NCBI GenBank assembly: GCA_029531795.1
Contig: JAPEIS010000003.1
Span: 1,550,001-1,614,000 of the forward strand
DNA length: 64,000 bases
Reading direction: 5' to 3'
From: Sclerotinia nivalis
Lineage: Eukaryota; Ascomycota; Leotiomycetes; Helotiales; Sclerotiniaceae
Positions 50,447-61,559 of the stretch are shown here, piece by piece (the first letter of the stretch is position 1; each line of letters opens with the position of its first letter). Made by a program: the position numbers and the translations under genes. A model generated the notes under the pieces. That model had not been told where the DNA came from. It worked only from the letters and a program-made list of their open reading frames with translations, and made no database searches.

Positions 50447-50592
50447 TGTTACAGATTCGTAATCCATTCCTAACTAGTCTATATAACTGCCTAAAACACC
50501 CATCTCCCATATAGTCGACGCTTTTCCTAACACCTTCTTCCTTCTTCATAGAATATCATCATATCTTAAAGCACCCTACCACCACCGTGATA
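50447..50592 (+). repeat. 3' LTR of chromovirus E
   Basis: TGTTACAGATTCGTAATCC...CCACCGTGATA. Keeps the CCGTGA end better than the 5' copy. Confidence 0.9.
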
Positions 50593-52850
50593 ATAGAAAA
50601 GAATTTTATCAATAAAGAATTCAAACAATATATGAATTCTTTAACAATTATTATAAAAAGTATACCTATTGAAATATACAATTCGATAAATATTATTGAA
50701 CACTTCCACTACTTTTTAAAACGATCTTATAAAATTATTTCGAACGAATTAACAGATTCCAATATCAGCAAAGCATCAGTATTACAAATAACAATTAAAG
50801 TTATCAATGATACAATAGAATCTAATAGTTTAATACCAACATTATTAGTATTCGAAATCTATCTTCGAATAATAGAAATAAATCCACCTACAACTACAAT
50901 TATACAACGAATTTAAACAATTAAAAAAGCAATAATAGAAATTCAATGACTCTGTACAAAAAAACAAATAAAAAATACCCTTAATATACAAAACGAATCT
51001 TCAACTACACCAATTCACAATCTACTATTCAATTCTGAAATCCTTGTATAGCATAAAGGAAAAAATACAGCATCCAGTGAATAAAAAGGACTATATAAAA
51101 TGATCGCAATGAAAGAAGAAATTTATAAAATCGAACTTAAAAACAAACCTACAAAATTTCGATCTATTATAATTCAATCATTTTATCAACAAGAACCCGA
51201 AATTGATCAAATTGACTAAATTGATCAAATTAACCCAAATCCACTTCCACCACGAAATTCAACACTATTATCAAATATTGAATCTTATATACATCTACAA
51301 TATCATATATAAAACAATCTATACAACGAAATCAATCTTATCAACGATATTTCAAATAACTCTAATATTACAATATACTATCACAAAATCGAAAATAATG
51401 ATAACCTCGATTTATATAATGAAATATTCATAACTTACAATATTAGAGATTCAGTATATAAAGAATCTAGACAAACTAAAATCAATGGTTTACTCGATAA
51501 TAGAATCTTCGAATCTATATTTTTAAGTAAAATCCCACAAAAAATTAGAATCTTCAATTCAAGATTTGTAGATGAAATGAAAAACGAAGGTATTGATAAA
51601 ATATACCCCAAATTACAATTGGTAATTCAGATATTTAAAGATCAAGATAAAACTACAGTATTAATTCAATCATTTACTATTCAACATATTAATCAATGTA
51701 TCTTGATCATTCTCAATATCTGTTTAAAGACAAATACTACAAATACTGAATTATTCTTAAAAAATATTATATAGATCTATATTCAAGCAACTTCAAAATT
51801 ACAAAGATTATTCTATATTCAACTATCAATCGAAATGGAATCCGAAAAAGATACAATCCTACAAATAATCAAACTACTTTATAGTATACCTGAAACAGGA
51901 AATCATTGATTTGAAATCTACTATAATCATTATATTAACAAACTCAATATAGTATAATCAATCTACAATCCTTATTTATTATATATAAAAGATCAAACAA
52001 ATAATTTCGGTATTATAGGATTATAAACAAATGATACTCTTATTATAACAGATTTCATATTTGCAAAAAGAAAACAAAAACAACTAGAAAAGGCAAAGTT
52101 TATAATCAAAAATCAAAAGCAACTTATCGAAACAATCCCTTTCAAATTCAATGGAGATCTCCTTATACTTAAAAATGACAATATTCATCTCAATCAGAAA
52201 AGATAATACAATAATCTATGATTAATTAAGATTATACTTATTGATATGTATAGAACAAAAAACAAAATTCGAAAATCGATCACTCCAAAAGATCAATATA
52301 TTACTCAACAAACTAGAGGAGCATATATTGTAACAATATATCAATCTAAAGCTTTATACAATCTTATTATTGCTACCCAGATAATTAATTCGGATGAAAC
52401 AAATATTAAAGCAATCAATAAACAAATCAAATAACAAATGAATAACCCAAAAAAAGAATTAACCTTTATCTCCCTTAATATGAATTCATTAAAAATCATT
52501 ATATTCAATAATATATCCTTTGCAATTAACAAGGATCATTTATTACAAATAGGATTCATAATTACTCTAATAAATAAAAACAACAAAGCTAATATCCTTC
52601 ACTGATCTTCAATCAAATGTAAACAAATTATACAAAATATATTAACTACAGAATTATATAATTTGATATACAGTTTCGATACAGTTTTATCAATAAAAGA
52701 TACAATCAACATTATTCTCAAACCTAAAATTTATATACCACCTCGTAATCTATATCAATTCAAAATCACTCTACAAAACACTAATCAAATTGGGAATTAC
52801 TATCGAAAAGAGATTAATAATTAATATTATATTTTTACAACAATTATATA
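50593..52850 (+). pseudogene. Integrase end, RT and RNase H of copia H
   Basis: The open frame 50587-50916 reads IKSIPIEIYNSINIIEHFHY, then VINDTIESNSLIPTLLVFEI, the distinctive integrase end of fungal copia polyproteins. RT (RVT_2) at 51.5-52.2 kb: IRIFNSRFVDEMKNEGIDKI, PKLQLVIQIFKDQDKTTVLI, GLQTNDTLII (catalytic DD changed to ND). Then PFKFNGDLLIL, ITPKDQYITQQTRGAYIVTI and RNase H fragments to about 52.85 kb. Stops such as those after NNP and ALYNL positions are single-codon events. Confidence 0.8.
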
Positions 52851-53048
52851 AACGAAAAACAATACAGAAAATTAGATAAATCAATAAAGAATCTAACCCA
52901 ACAGATATTATAACTAAGGATAAACTTTATTAAATATTTATGAACTTCATTAATACTAATAAGATTAATATAAAGATCACGGAATAAATAAAACGAGAAA
53001 ATAAAGAAATAATCATATAATTCATCTTCTTTAAAAGAGAATTACCAA

Positions 53049-53223
53049 TATCGATATATTATATAATGAACTTTATAATGAATTATACTACTAACGAATA
53101 CTAGTCCCCTCCCCTTCAATATAAATAGTCCCCTACTTCATAATATAGATAGCAATCAAGAATCAACAAATACAAATACTATAATAATACTATACGAGTA
53201 GTATCACCGAAGTGATACCAACA
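53049..53223 (+). repeat. 3' LTR of copia H
   Basis: Starts TATCGATATATT (mutated TGTCGG) and ends GAAGTGATACCAACA. 175 bp, as the 5' copy. Preceded by AAAAGAGAAT, a short purine tract. Confidence 0.9.
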
Positions 53224-54467
53224 ACAATATAACTACCCCTTCAAATAAACAATTCATTCTCCTTATAAAAGAATACGAAAACTCTCTACAGAAGAACCCT
53301 CAAAAGGAATTAAACGATGATTCTGATCTCGAAGGATTTTTCAACGAATTCACCTTTTCAAAGACTCAACAGACTGTTATCGAGCTTTATAATAATGTTA
53401 TTGTTCATTTCTTAGGAATTACAATTCTATTGTTGATTCAAATCTTCTTCAACTATTGTTATTCAAATGAAGAATTCATCGGTATTATAATTGATTTAGA
53501 AACTTCAATCAAATCTACTGCCGGTATATATCAAGTTGAAGTTTTACAGAAACTCATCGATATTACAATTATATCAAACTCTAATTTTAATCCTAATTTC
53601 GTTTTTGGAATTGGTAATACTAATTTAAAGGAAATTGTGATACTTGATATATCTATTAGTAGTATTATTTTTTATATTATAAATATTTATATTTTATTCT
53701 TTTTATTATTTATAGATATAAATTGATTTCATATAATCTTTAACAATCTTGATAATGTTATTGTAGATTCCAAAGGAAATTATATCTATTCTGTAATTAG
53801 AAGATTCGGTTATATATTTCTTTTATAAAATATTATTTCTTCTTTCAATTCAATAGAAATATACTCTTTTATTCTATTCTTTTATTTTATCGATATAGAA
53901 TTTCGAAGATTATATTATCGATTTGATTATTCTTTTATAAAGAAACTATATAATATCCTGAAATATACTAATTATAATGAATATACCGAAATTCTTTTTC
54001 ATAAATTCAATAAATTTTGCTATTTCTATCAAAAACATAGTAGATCCCTAAAACGATTCAAATTTACTTTATATAATGATATCGAATTCAATTTTATAGT
54101 TTATATCGACGTTATATATCTAGATGGAAAACCAATCCTGTATATTATCGATTAAGTAATACGTTTCCAAGTTGTATAATTTCTATTTAATATTTCAGTA
54201 ATTGTAATCTGAAATACTTTCAGGGAATACTGGATCGATATCTATATTGGATTTCTAGATTATCTAATTCATAATATCGGAAAGAATTTTGTTGGAAAAG
54301 AGTTCGTAAATCAAGTTTTATCTATAAATACTATAACGAAATTAGTTTTTATCGAATTTTATTAATCAATTAGTATTGTTGAACGATATTATATATCTTT
54401 TCGTTGTATATACGAAATCATTATTAAAGAGATGGTTTAAGAATATAGTATTATATAGGATATATAT
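53224..54467 (+). pseudogene. Protease and integrase core of copia J
   Basis: Protease: FIGIIIDLETSIKSTAGIYQ (DTG changed to DLE), FVFGIGNTNLKEIVILDISI, then NNLDNVIVDSKGNYIYSVIR and RRFGYIFLL. Integrase: FNKFCYFYQKHSRSLKRFKF, NFIVYIDVIYLDGKPILYII (first Asp region), FREYWIDIYIGFLDYLIHNI, GKNFVGKEFVNQVLS, and VERYYISFRCIYEIIIKEM (Glu region). Only a few stops interrupt nearly 400 codons, so J is among the more readable elements. Cut at 54467 by element K. Confidence 0.8.
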
Positions 54468-54680
54468 TGTCACGGGGTCCCCGTATATGGTATACGGAGA
54501 CCGCTCGGGTTCCGACCCACAGGAGTCGGACCTCGGATAAGTGTAGGTTAGCCCCGATCGGGGCTAATGTTATATATAAATGTATTTAAGGAACTGTTTC
54601 TTTTGTAGAAATGTAATTCTTCGAATTATATTTTATTAATAAAAGTGATTCCTATTATTCTGTTTGTTGTCTTTGTGATA
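54468..54680 (+). repeat. 5' LTR of chromovirus K
   Basis: TGTCACGGGGTCCCCGTATA...CTTTGTGATA. Contains the perfect 20-bp palindrome TTAGCCCCGATCGGGGCTAA (54548-54567). Same family as 15270-15471 and 29537-29749. Confidence 0.92.
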
Positions 54681-54689
54681 CTATGTAAT

Positions 54690-55868
54690 TTTTATCTACC
54701 TATACTGATACTTCTACGATATCATTTCGTCTGTATCTGTCTAGTCAGTTTGGTTCCCCCGAAGAATTCGCTATTGCTGTAATTAGCGATATTATAATCT
54801 GATATCATTATCTCACCTTCCTTTACAATTATAGTATAAAAGTAAAGGCAAAGGTAATCAATTTATAATCTGTAATTCAAAAACTTATTCTTGATTTGTA
54901 AATCGAGAAAACTGTATTTATACAATAGAAGGAGAAGAATAATAAATTGATTACCTGTTTAATTTAATTTCATTTTATCCCTATTGCTTTATCTATTTCA
55001 ATTCCCACCGATTTAATCGATTCTTTGTTTTTGATATCTATTACGATCCCAGCTACTACTTCTATTTTGTTGAAGCTTCAATTGAATAAGAAAATATTTG
55101 ATTCTATATTGTTTAATAAAACGAAAATCGATCTTAATCGATTTGTCAATCAAATACAAAATAAAATATATACCAATTCTGATCACTTTACTTTCCTGTA
55201 TTCCCATTTGATTTATATAATTGGAAGATTAATTAAACCCGCTGTTATACAAATTCGATTATATAATATCAAAGAGTAATTTGTTAAATTTATTGATTAT
55301 AAAGATCTATTGCAAATACTAAAAAGAATTTATGGAAATCAAAACAAACAAATCGAAATCCGAAAACTCTTGATTAATCTGATATAAAGAAACTAGTTGT
55401 TCTATATCTTTTATACTAAATTCCAAAGATTAGTATTGAAAATCGGGATGATTAACGATAATAGTACCCTGATTATCCTATTAGAATAAACTTTATCGAA
55501 TAAATTGAAGAATTAGATTGTTATTATTGAGTTATCTATAAATAGTATCAATGTATTTGCTGTTTTTATATAAATATTAGAGAATCGCTGTTTGTATTTG
55601 ATAGGATCGATTGGCTTTGGTTGCAATCTAATTGTTCTGTTGTTCTATATTACGATTCAAAATCTGAATCCTGTTAATTATATCTTTGCTCCGTTTCCGA
55701 ATGTTATTGTTCGATCTATTGTTCCTGTTACAATTATATTTACTAGAGATCCAATGGATTTCAGTTCCCAAAAATATACTAATAAATACAAACAAGAGGA
55801 ATGCTTCTATTGTAGATTTGTCGATCATTGTATGAAGGATTGCTCGTTCCTAGATAATTGTTTTGTAT
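54690..55868 (+). pseudogene. Gag of chromovirus K
   Basis: Open pieces include 55025-55279 (NKKIFDSILFNKTKIDLNRF, NSDHFTFLYSHLIYIIGRL) and 55592-55870, which ends with a complete CCHC zinc knuckle, CFYCRFVDHCMKDC (about 55801-55842). All four zinc ligands are present. Gag would bind element RNA. Stops between the pieces. Confidence 0.75.
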
Positions 55869-56029
55869 AAACTAAAGTTAGCTTTATTAATCTTGTCCTG
55901 CCATCCTTTGTTCTATTCTTCGTTTAGATTCAACTATATGTTATATCATTATATAATCTATCCCTTTCCGGTTTTCCGAATTCGGGAAACGAAGTCTGTC
56001 TAGCATAAATCATTGTCAAACGAAAACCC

Positions 56030-56560
56030 TGTGTATATTATACTTATCCGTTGCCACAATTCGAAGTTTATCTTTCATTAAAGAAATAAACAATTAAGTA
56101 AATCTGATGATATTGTTTATTATTGTTTTATCGACGCTTGATCGATCCTGTTCTATTTATGTTATAATGGATAATGGATATAAAGGATATACTTTCGTAA
56201 ATCGAAATTGGGTTGAAATTATTAAATTCTCAATATACAAATTATTTATTCCGTTCGAAATCATTGGATTCGATAGAAAAATATTGTTTGAAAACCGAAT
56301 AGATCATTACATTCTAATCGATTTGCAAATCAATGATTATTATAAAAAAAGATCGAAAATCTATATTATTGAATTAATCTATTATCCGATTGTTCTAAGA
56401 TTGATTTGGTTAAAGAAATACAATCCTTATATCGGATTTGTATTTAATACTTTTCGCTTCGATAGCAAATTCTGTTGAAAGTTCTGTAATATCTGCGCAA
56501 TTATCGAGTATCTGAGCTTTATCCGATATCCCTATCAAAGTTTGTTTTGTTTATCTATTG
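56030..56560 (+). pseudogene. Retropepsin of chromovirus K
   Basis: The open frame 56107-56478 reads IYVIMDNGYKGYTFVNRNWV, KLFIPFEIIGFDRKILFENR and IVLRLIWLKKYNPYIGFVFN, the full retropepsin fold pattern (DSG...G.D....H.....LG.PWL..HNP). The active-site triad at 56170-56178 is DNG; the catalytic Asp is kept, the neighbouring Ser/Thr lost. Confidence 0.82.
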
Positions 56561-56759
56561 CCCTATTTTAAAGTGTTAAAGAAAAGAGATATAGCAAATA
56601 TTTCAATTTGAATTTGTTCGATGTATATTTATCGAGGTTATAAGATGTTCCAAGCTAGTATCAATTTGATAGATTGAATCTTGAAAGAAAAAGAAGATTT
56701 TGTTCCCAAAGATTTATTTATTGAATTCCGATTATAAATCGATGTATTTTTTTTATATA

Positions 56760-58070
56760 ATATTGATAAACTATTTTTATATTGTCTATACGATTATAAT
56801 ATCTGATTGTAAGATAGGGTTAAACTATTATTTGAAATTCTGTATTCAATATCTCGGGACGAATTGAAAACTTTGCAAAAATGGTTAAGGGAAAACTTAA
56901 CAAAAGGATTCATCTAATCGAATTCCTTTGTTTCTATTTCGTTTGTTTTATTTGTTAAGAAATCCAATAATAATCTTCGATTCTGTATAAATTATTGTAT
57001 ATTGAATAATTTATTTATAAAAAACCGATATTTATTACCTTTAATCAAAGAGTTTTTGAATAATTTGAAAGAGATAAAGTATTTTACAAAAATAGATATC
57101 ATCTTAGTTTTCAATAATATCCGAATCAAGGAAGAATAAAAATATCTGATTGCATTTTGTATTCGATTTGGTTTGTTCGAAATCTTGATTATACTGTTCG
57201 GGTTAATCAAAACTCTAACAACATTTCAACGATTTATCAACGATACTCTAAAAGAATATTTGGATATATTCTGTATTGTTTATTTAGATAATATTCTGAT
57301 CTATAATAAGATTTATTTTGAATATATAAAATATATACAAAAAGTATTAGATATTTTATAGAAAACTAGATTGTATATTAATCTATCGAAATACAAATTC
57401 CTGAAATCTGAAACGAAATTCCTAGGTTTAATTGTAGACTGAAAAAAGATCTGAATAGATTCAACCAAGATTAAAATGATAATTGATTGGAAAACGCTGA
57501 AGAATTTAATAGATATATAAATATTTATAGGATTTAGTAATTTCTATTAATACTTTATTTGCGATTTCTTTTCAATCATTTATTCGATAGTAAATTTGAT
57601 TAAAAAAGATATAGCCTTTTAATAGAATCTTGTTTGTAAAAAATCATTCTCGAATCTGAAAATTGTATTTACAATAACATCTATATTAGTCTTTTTCGAT
57701 TAAAAGAAGAATATAATCCTAAAGATAGATATATTGAATTATATATCTATTAGAATTCTTTCCTAATACAATAACGATAGGATTTTGAAATCTGTTATAT
57801 ATTTTTTTAAAAAGTATTCGATTGCGAAATATAATTATGAGATTTATAATAAAGAATTATTAGCAATTATTTGTTGTTTCGAAAAATAACGATTTGAATT
57901 AGAAAATACTTTTTCTTTGATTAAAATTATTACAGATTATAAAAATCTGGAGTACTTTACAACTATAAAATTATTGAATTATTGTCAAACCTGTTGATTT
58001 GAATTTCTGTTCTGTTTCAATTTCAAGATTATATACTATCCTGAAAAGCAAGAAGCGAAACCCGATACTC
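56760..58070 (+). pseudogene. Reverse transcriptase and RNase H of chromovirus K
   Basis: [21 protein letters not shown] palm start, [54 protein letters not shown] and YLDN at 57281-57292 for YLDD. Then LSKYKFLKSETKFLGLIV, FIGFSNFYQYFICDFFSI and RNase H text [20 protein letters not shown] (57.8 kb), IITDYKNLEYFTTIKLLNY (57.95 kb). Stops at Trp/Gln codons. Confidence 0.8.
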
Positions 58071-58349
58071 TAATTAGGAAATCAAAGGATTTATCTACAA
58101 AAAAGAATGAACGTTTTCTTTATCAAAATCAGATTATTCTGAAAACTGAAAATCTAAATATAGATCTGTTTTTTATTGTTAATTCAAAGAAGAAAATTCA
58201 TTTTGCAATTACAATTTATAATCAGATCTGTATCGATACTCCATCGTCTATCTGCAATCCCGAATTATTTATTCGGAAACCCGGATTATCTATTTGTAAA
58301 TCTGAACTATTTATAATACCTAATAATCCAATCCCTATCCAATAACCTG

Positions 58350-59880
58350 AATCTATACAATTGGAATCCCCTAAAAAACTGAAACTTTTATTCGCTGAAA
58401 TTTATTTATCCGATCTATTTCTGTTATCGATTTTAAAGATTTTAGAAAAAAATATTATTAGATATCTACATATTATATTATTTAAATATATTGTAAATAA
58501 TAATCTATTATATTATCATAAGAAACTTTATATTCTTAATTACAATCCTTTGAAAACAAAGCTTCTCCGAATAATTTATAATTCTTTTATTATTAGATAC
58601 CTATATTGTATTTATACTTTCGAATTGCTTTCCCGAAATTATTATTAATTTGAATATTATGATTATATCTTTCGTTGAATATACAATTGTTATAATTACT
58701 ATCAAACCGTTCCGAACTATAAAGGATAAAAAGAAGTTTTACATCCTTTTCTGATCCTATAATAAATCTAGAAAAATATCTCAATCGATTTCATCATCCA
58801 TCTTTCGAAAAGTTCTGGATATGATATGATATTTGTTATAATCGATCGATTAACCAAAATAAAGCATTTCCTATTCTACCAAGGAATCTGTAATTCCGAA
58901 GAAGTTTTCCATTTGTTTTTAAAGTATATATAAAAGCTTTATAGTTTATTGTAAATCATTATATCCGATTGTAAAGCTCAATTTATCTTTGACTTTTAAA
59001 AATATATTTATAAACGATTAGATACTACTTCGAAGCTATCGATAACTTATCATTTTGAAATCAATAAACAAATAAAAAAAACAAATATAATACTCGAACA
59101 ATACTTTTATTCATATATATCCTATCTACAGAACGATTAGTCCGAATGACTATTGATCGTCGAATTCTCAATTAACTTTATTTAATCCGAAAGCTTTTAT
59201 TTATTATCGTTCTTTGTTAATTACAGTTTCCATCCCCAAATAAATTTCGAACCCACCGTATTCTCTGATCACCCTGAAATCTTGAATACTAAGGAATTCG
59301 TTAAAAAGATAAAATCGATTATCAATCATTTGAAAACCAAACTGACTATTAATCAAGCCTACTATTCGAAAAATACCGATTCCTACCATTCGTCTGCTTA
59401 TCGATACCAATCTGGAAATCTAATCTGATTTAATACTAAAAATATCCGAACTCTTTATCCTCAAAAGAAACTAAATTGGAAGAACTTAAATCCTTTCTGA
59501 ATCCTAAAAACTATAAATTTATATATTTATAAATTAGAACTTTTTATCTTTATAAAGAATCATTCGATCTTTCATATTAATCTATTATATCCTATCAATA
59601 ATGATTCTATCCTCGATCAACACAACCCACTCCTCTTTCCTATCGAAATTGAAGGTATTGAATAATTAGATATAAAGAAAATCCTGGATTCCTAATAAAA
59701 ACATTAAAACTATAATAACCCTTGTTTGAAATATATTGTTCGATAGATAGATTATAATATACCTACCGAAAAATCTGCAAAGTATTTGAAAAATGTTTAA
59801 GAACTGATTCGTAATTACCATTATTGTTATTCGGATAAATCTGATCCTTTTAATTGTTTCAACAAAATTCGATTTTAAAA
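58350..59880 (+). pseudogene. Integrase and chromodomain of chromovirus K
   Basis: The open frame 58361-58648 reads LLRIIYNSFIIRYLYCIYTF and ELLSRNYY, the HHCC zinc region with several ligands mutated. The core continues with VIIDRLTKIKHFLFYQGI, IISDCKAQFIFDF (second Asp) and NKQIKKTNIILEQYF (Glu region altered to Lys). The C-terminus has AYRYQSGNLIWFNTKNIRTL, and a chromodomain remnant YIVR.IDYNIPTEKSAKYL then ELIRNYHYCYSDKSDPF at 59.73-59.86 kb. All pieces are on the plus strand, in three shifted frames because of stops or small indels. Confidence 0.78.
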
Positions 59881-59890
59881 AGGGAAATAC

Positions 59891-60103
59891 TATTACAAGA
59901 TCTCTATATATAATATACAGAGACCGTTCGGATTCCGACCCACAGAAATCGGATCTCGGATAAGTATAGGCTAGCTCCAGTCGAGGCTAACACTACATAT
60001 AAATATATTTAAGGAACCGTTCCTTCTATAGAAACGTAGCTCTTCGAGCTACATCTTATTAATAAAAGTGATTCCTGTTATTCTGCCTGTTGCCTCCGTG
60101 ATA
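59891..60103 (+). repeat. 3' LTR of chromovirus K
   Basis: TATTACAAGATCTCTATATA...CCTCCGTGATA. More C-to-T changes than the 5' LTR; the palindrome has decayed to CTAGCTCCAGTCGAGGCTAA. Confidence 0.92.
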
Positions 60104-61196
60104 TATATCTCCAAATGATTGTGAAAGTTATAAATAATTCAATTGATCCAAATGGTTTAATTTCTATATTACTTGTATTTGGAATATACTTTAGAATTTC
60201 TAATTTAAACTTTTCAAATTCTATTATTTTGTAACGAATTACAATTATTGAGAAAGCTATATAGGAGATTTACAAATTCTATATATAAAGACAAATTAAT
60301 AATATCTTAAATCAATGAAATAATTTTTCAATAGATTATATTTATAATCTTCTTATCAATTCTGATGTTTTAATATAACGAAAAGCTATTGTTTCTAAAA
60401 AAGGCAAATGAAAAGATCTATTTTTCTTTTTCGGAATTAATAACGAAATTTATAGAATTTAATTTCTTAGCGGAATTACTGAATTCAAAAGTATTATTGT
60501 AAAACTATACTATTCCAAACTAGAAGAAACAATAAACCTTTCCGATAATTCTAATAAGAAAATCAACCCTTTTGACAATTCAGAATCAATCAATCAGAAT
60601 CCAGATTCATCAAATCTGATATAAAAGCCTAATCGAAATACAATTATTCGAATAATAATACTATTTACATTAGCTATCATTCGTTCTATTAATTATATTA
60701 TACAACATCCTTTAAATCGAATTGAAATTCTGATAGTTTATCAATATTTTTCGAAAACGCTATTGATATCAAACCCTAACTTAATTATTTTCCTAATAGG
60801 CAAAAATCTTGAAACTATTTCACCCAAATCTAATTTTGTTGATTTTTGTAGAAAAGAGATCGAAGAATTATTGGAAAAAGGAATTTTCGAAAACATTCTT
60901 ATTTTTTCGATCTCTATCGGAATTTGTATCTTCGAAAACCAATTCGTCGACGAAATCAAATACACCGGAATTGATAAGATTATAAAGAAATCACAATTAA
61001 TAATTCAAATATACAATAATACTAAAAAAAAAAACTATTTTAATTCAATCTCTAACTTTACAAAGAATTAATCAACGAAAACTATTAATTCTAACTTCAA
61101 TCTTTAAACCAAAAAACATTTATATTTACTTTTGCAATATTTTATAAATCTATATTCAAATTACAATAGAGCTAAATCGATTATTTTATATTTATC
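60104..61196 (+). pseudogene. Integrase end and RT start of copia J
   Basis: LQMIVKVINNSIDPNGLISI then LLVFGIYFRIS match the copia integrase end (compare H at 50.8 kb). Next RKAIVSKKGK.KDLFFFFGI and SIIVKLYY. RT begins in the open frame 60763-61071: SKSNFVDFCRKEIEELLEKG-like (SNFVDFCRKEIEELLEKG), ISIGICIFENQFVDEIKYTG, KKSQLIIQIYNN. The text is cut at 61196 by element G before the catalytic DD motif. Stops mark expected Trp/Gln. Confidence 0.78.
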
Positions 61197-61342
61197 TATC
61201 ACAATGGTGGTAGGGTGCTTTAAGATATGATGATATTCTACGAAGAAGGAAGAAGGTATTAGAAAGAGCATCGACTATATGGGGGATGAGTGTTTTAGGC
61301 AGTTATATAGACTAGCTAGGAATAAGTTACAAATCTGTGATA
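61197..61342 (-). repeat. 3' LTR of chromovirus G
   Basis: Starts TATCACAATGGTGGTAGGG (reverse of CCACCGTGATA) and ends CTGTGATA; reverse complement of the LTRs at 43719 and 50447. Confidence 0.9.
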
Positions 61343-61559
61343 ATATTCCCTTCTTTAAAGTCTAATTTGTTTTTAAATTATTGATAAAACCTTTTTGAAA
61401 AAACAATCGTTTAAGCAAAATCTTGTTCAAATGTTCCAAATTCCTGAGTTGTGAGATCATTTGTTAAATTTTAAAATCGTTTTAAAATTTGAAATACTAT
61501 TTTTCTGTTTAAGCAAATTATATTTTCTTTTTTGTTGATTATCGTAAAGTCTTTATAGA

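Larger units (their letters stand above)
43719..50592 (+). mobile_element. Chromovirus E (Ty3/gypsy), nested in H
   Basis: A 6874-bp element with two 146-bp LTRs (43719-43864 and 50447-50592), target duplication ATAGA (43714-43718 and 50593-50597) and purine tract AAGAAAAGGGA before the 3' LTR. Same family as D. It sits inside the integrase core of H, between YIIYNI and KNFINKEF. Coding on the plus strand; all domains carry stops. Confidence 0.93.
39712..53223 (+). mobile_element. Copia element H, nested in J and itself carrying two insertions
   Basis: Two 175-bp LTRs (39712-39886 and 53049-53223) with ACAAT on both outer sides (39707-39711 and 53224-53228). Contains a foldback DNA element (41595-42395) and chromovirus E (43719-50592); without them about 5.8 kb remains, the size of a full copia element. 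Gag, protease, integrase and RVT_2-type reverse transcriptase occur in this order on the plus strand, which defines Ty1/copia. Confidence 0.92.
54468..60103 (+). mobile_element. Chromovirus K (Ty3/gypsy), full length, nested in J
   Basis: A 5636-bp element with two 213-bp LTRs (54468-54680 and 59891-60103), TATAT on both sides (54463-54467 and 60104-60108) and purine tract AAAAAGGGAAATAC just before the 3' LTR. Gag, protease, RT, RNase H, integrase and chromodomain occur in order on the plus strand. Removing it joins the copia J integrase frame. Confidence 0.92.

Noticed and set aside
52341..52532. Open minus-strand frame
   Set aside because: Lies opposite the copia H RT/RNase H text, which matches known polyproteins on the plus strand.
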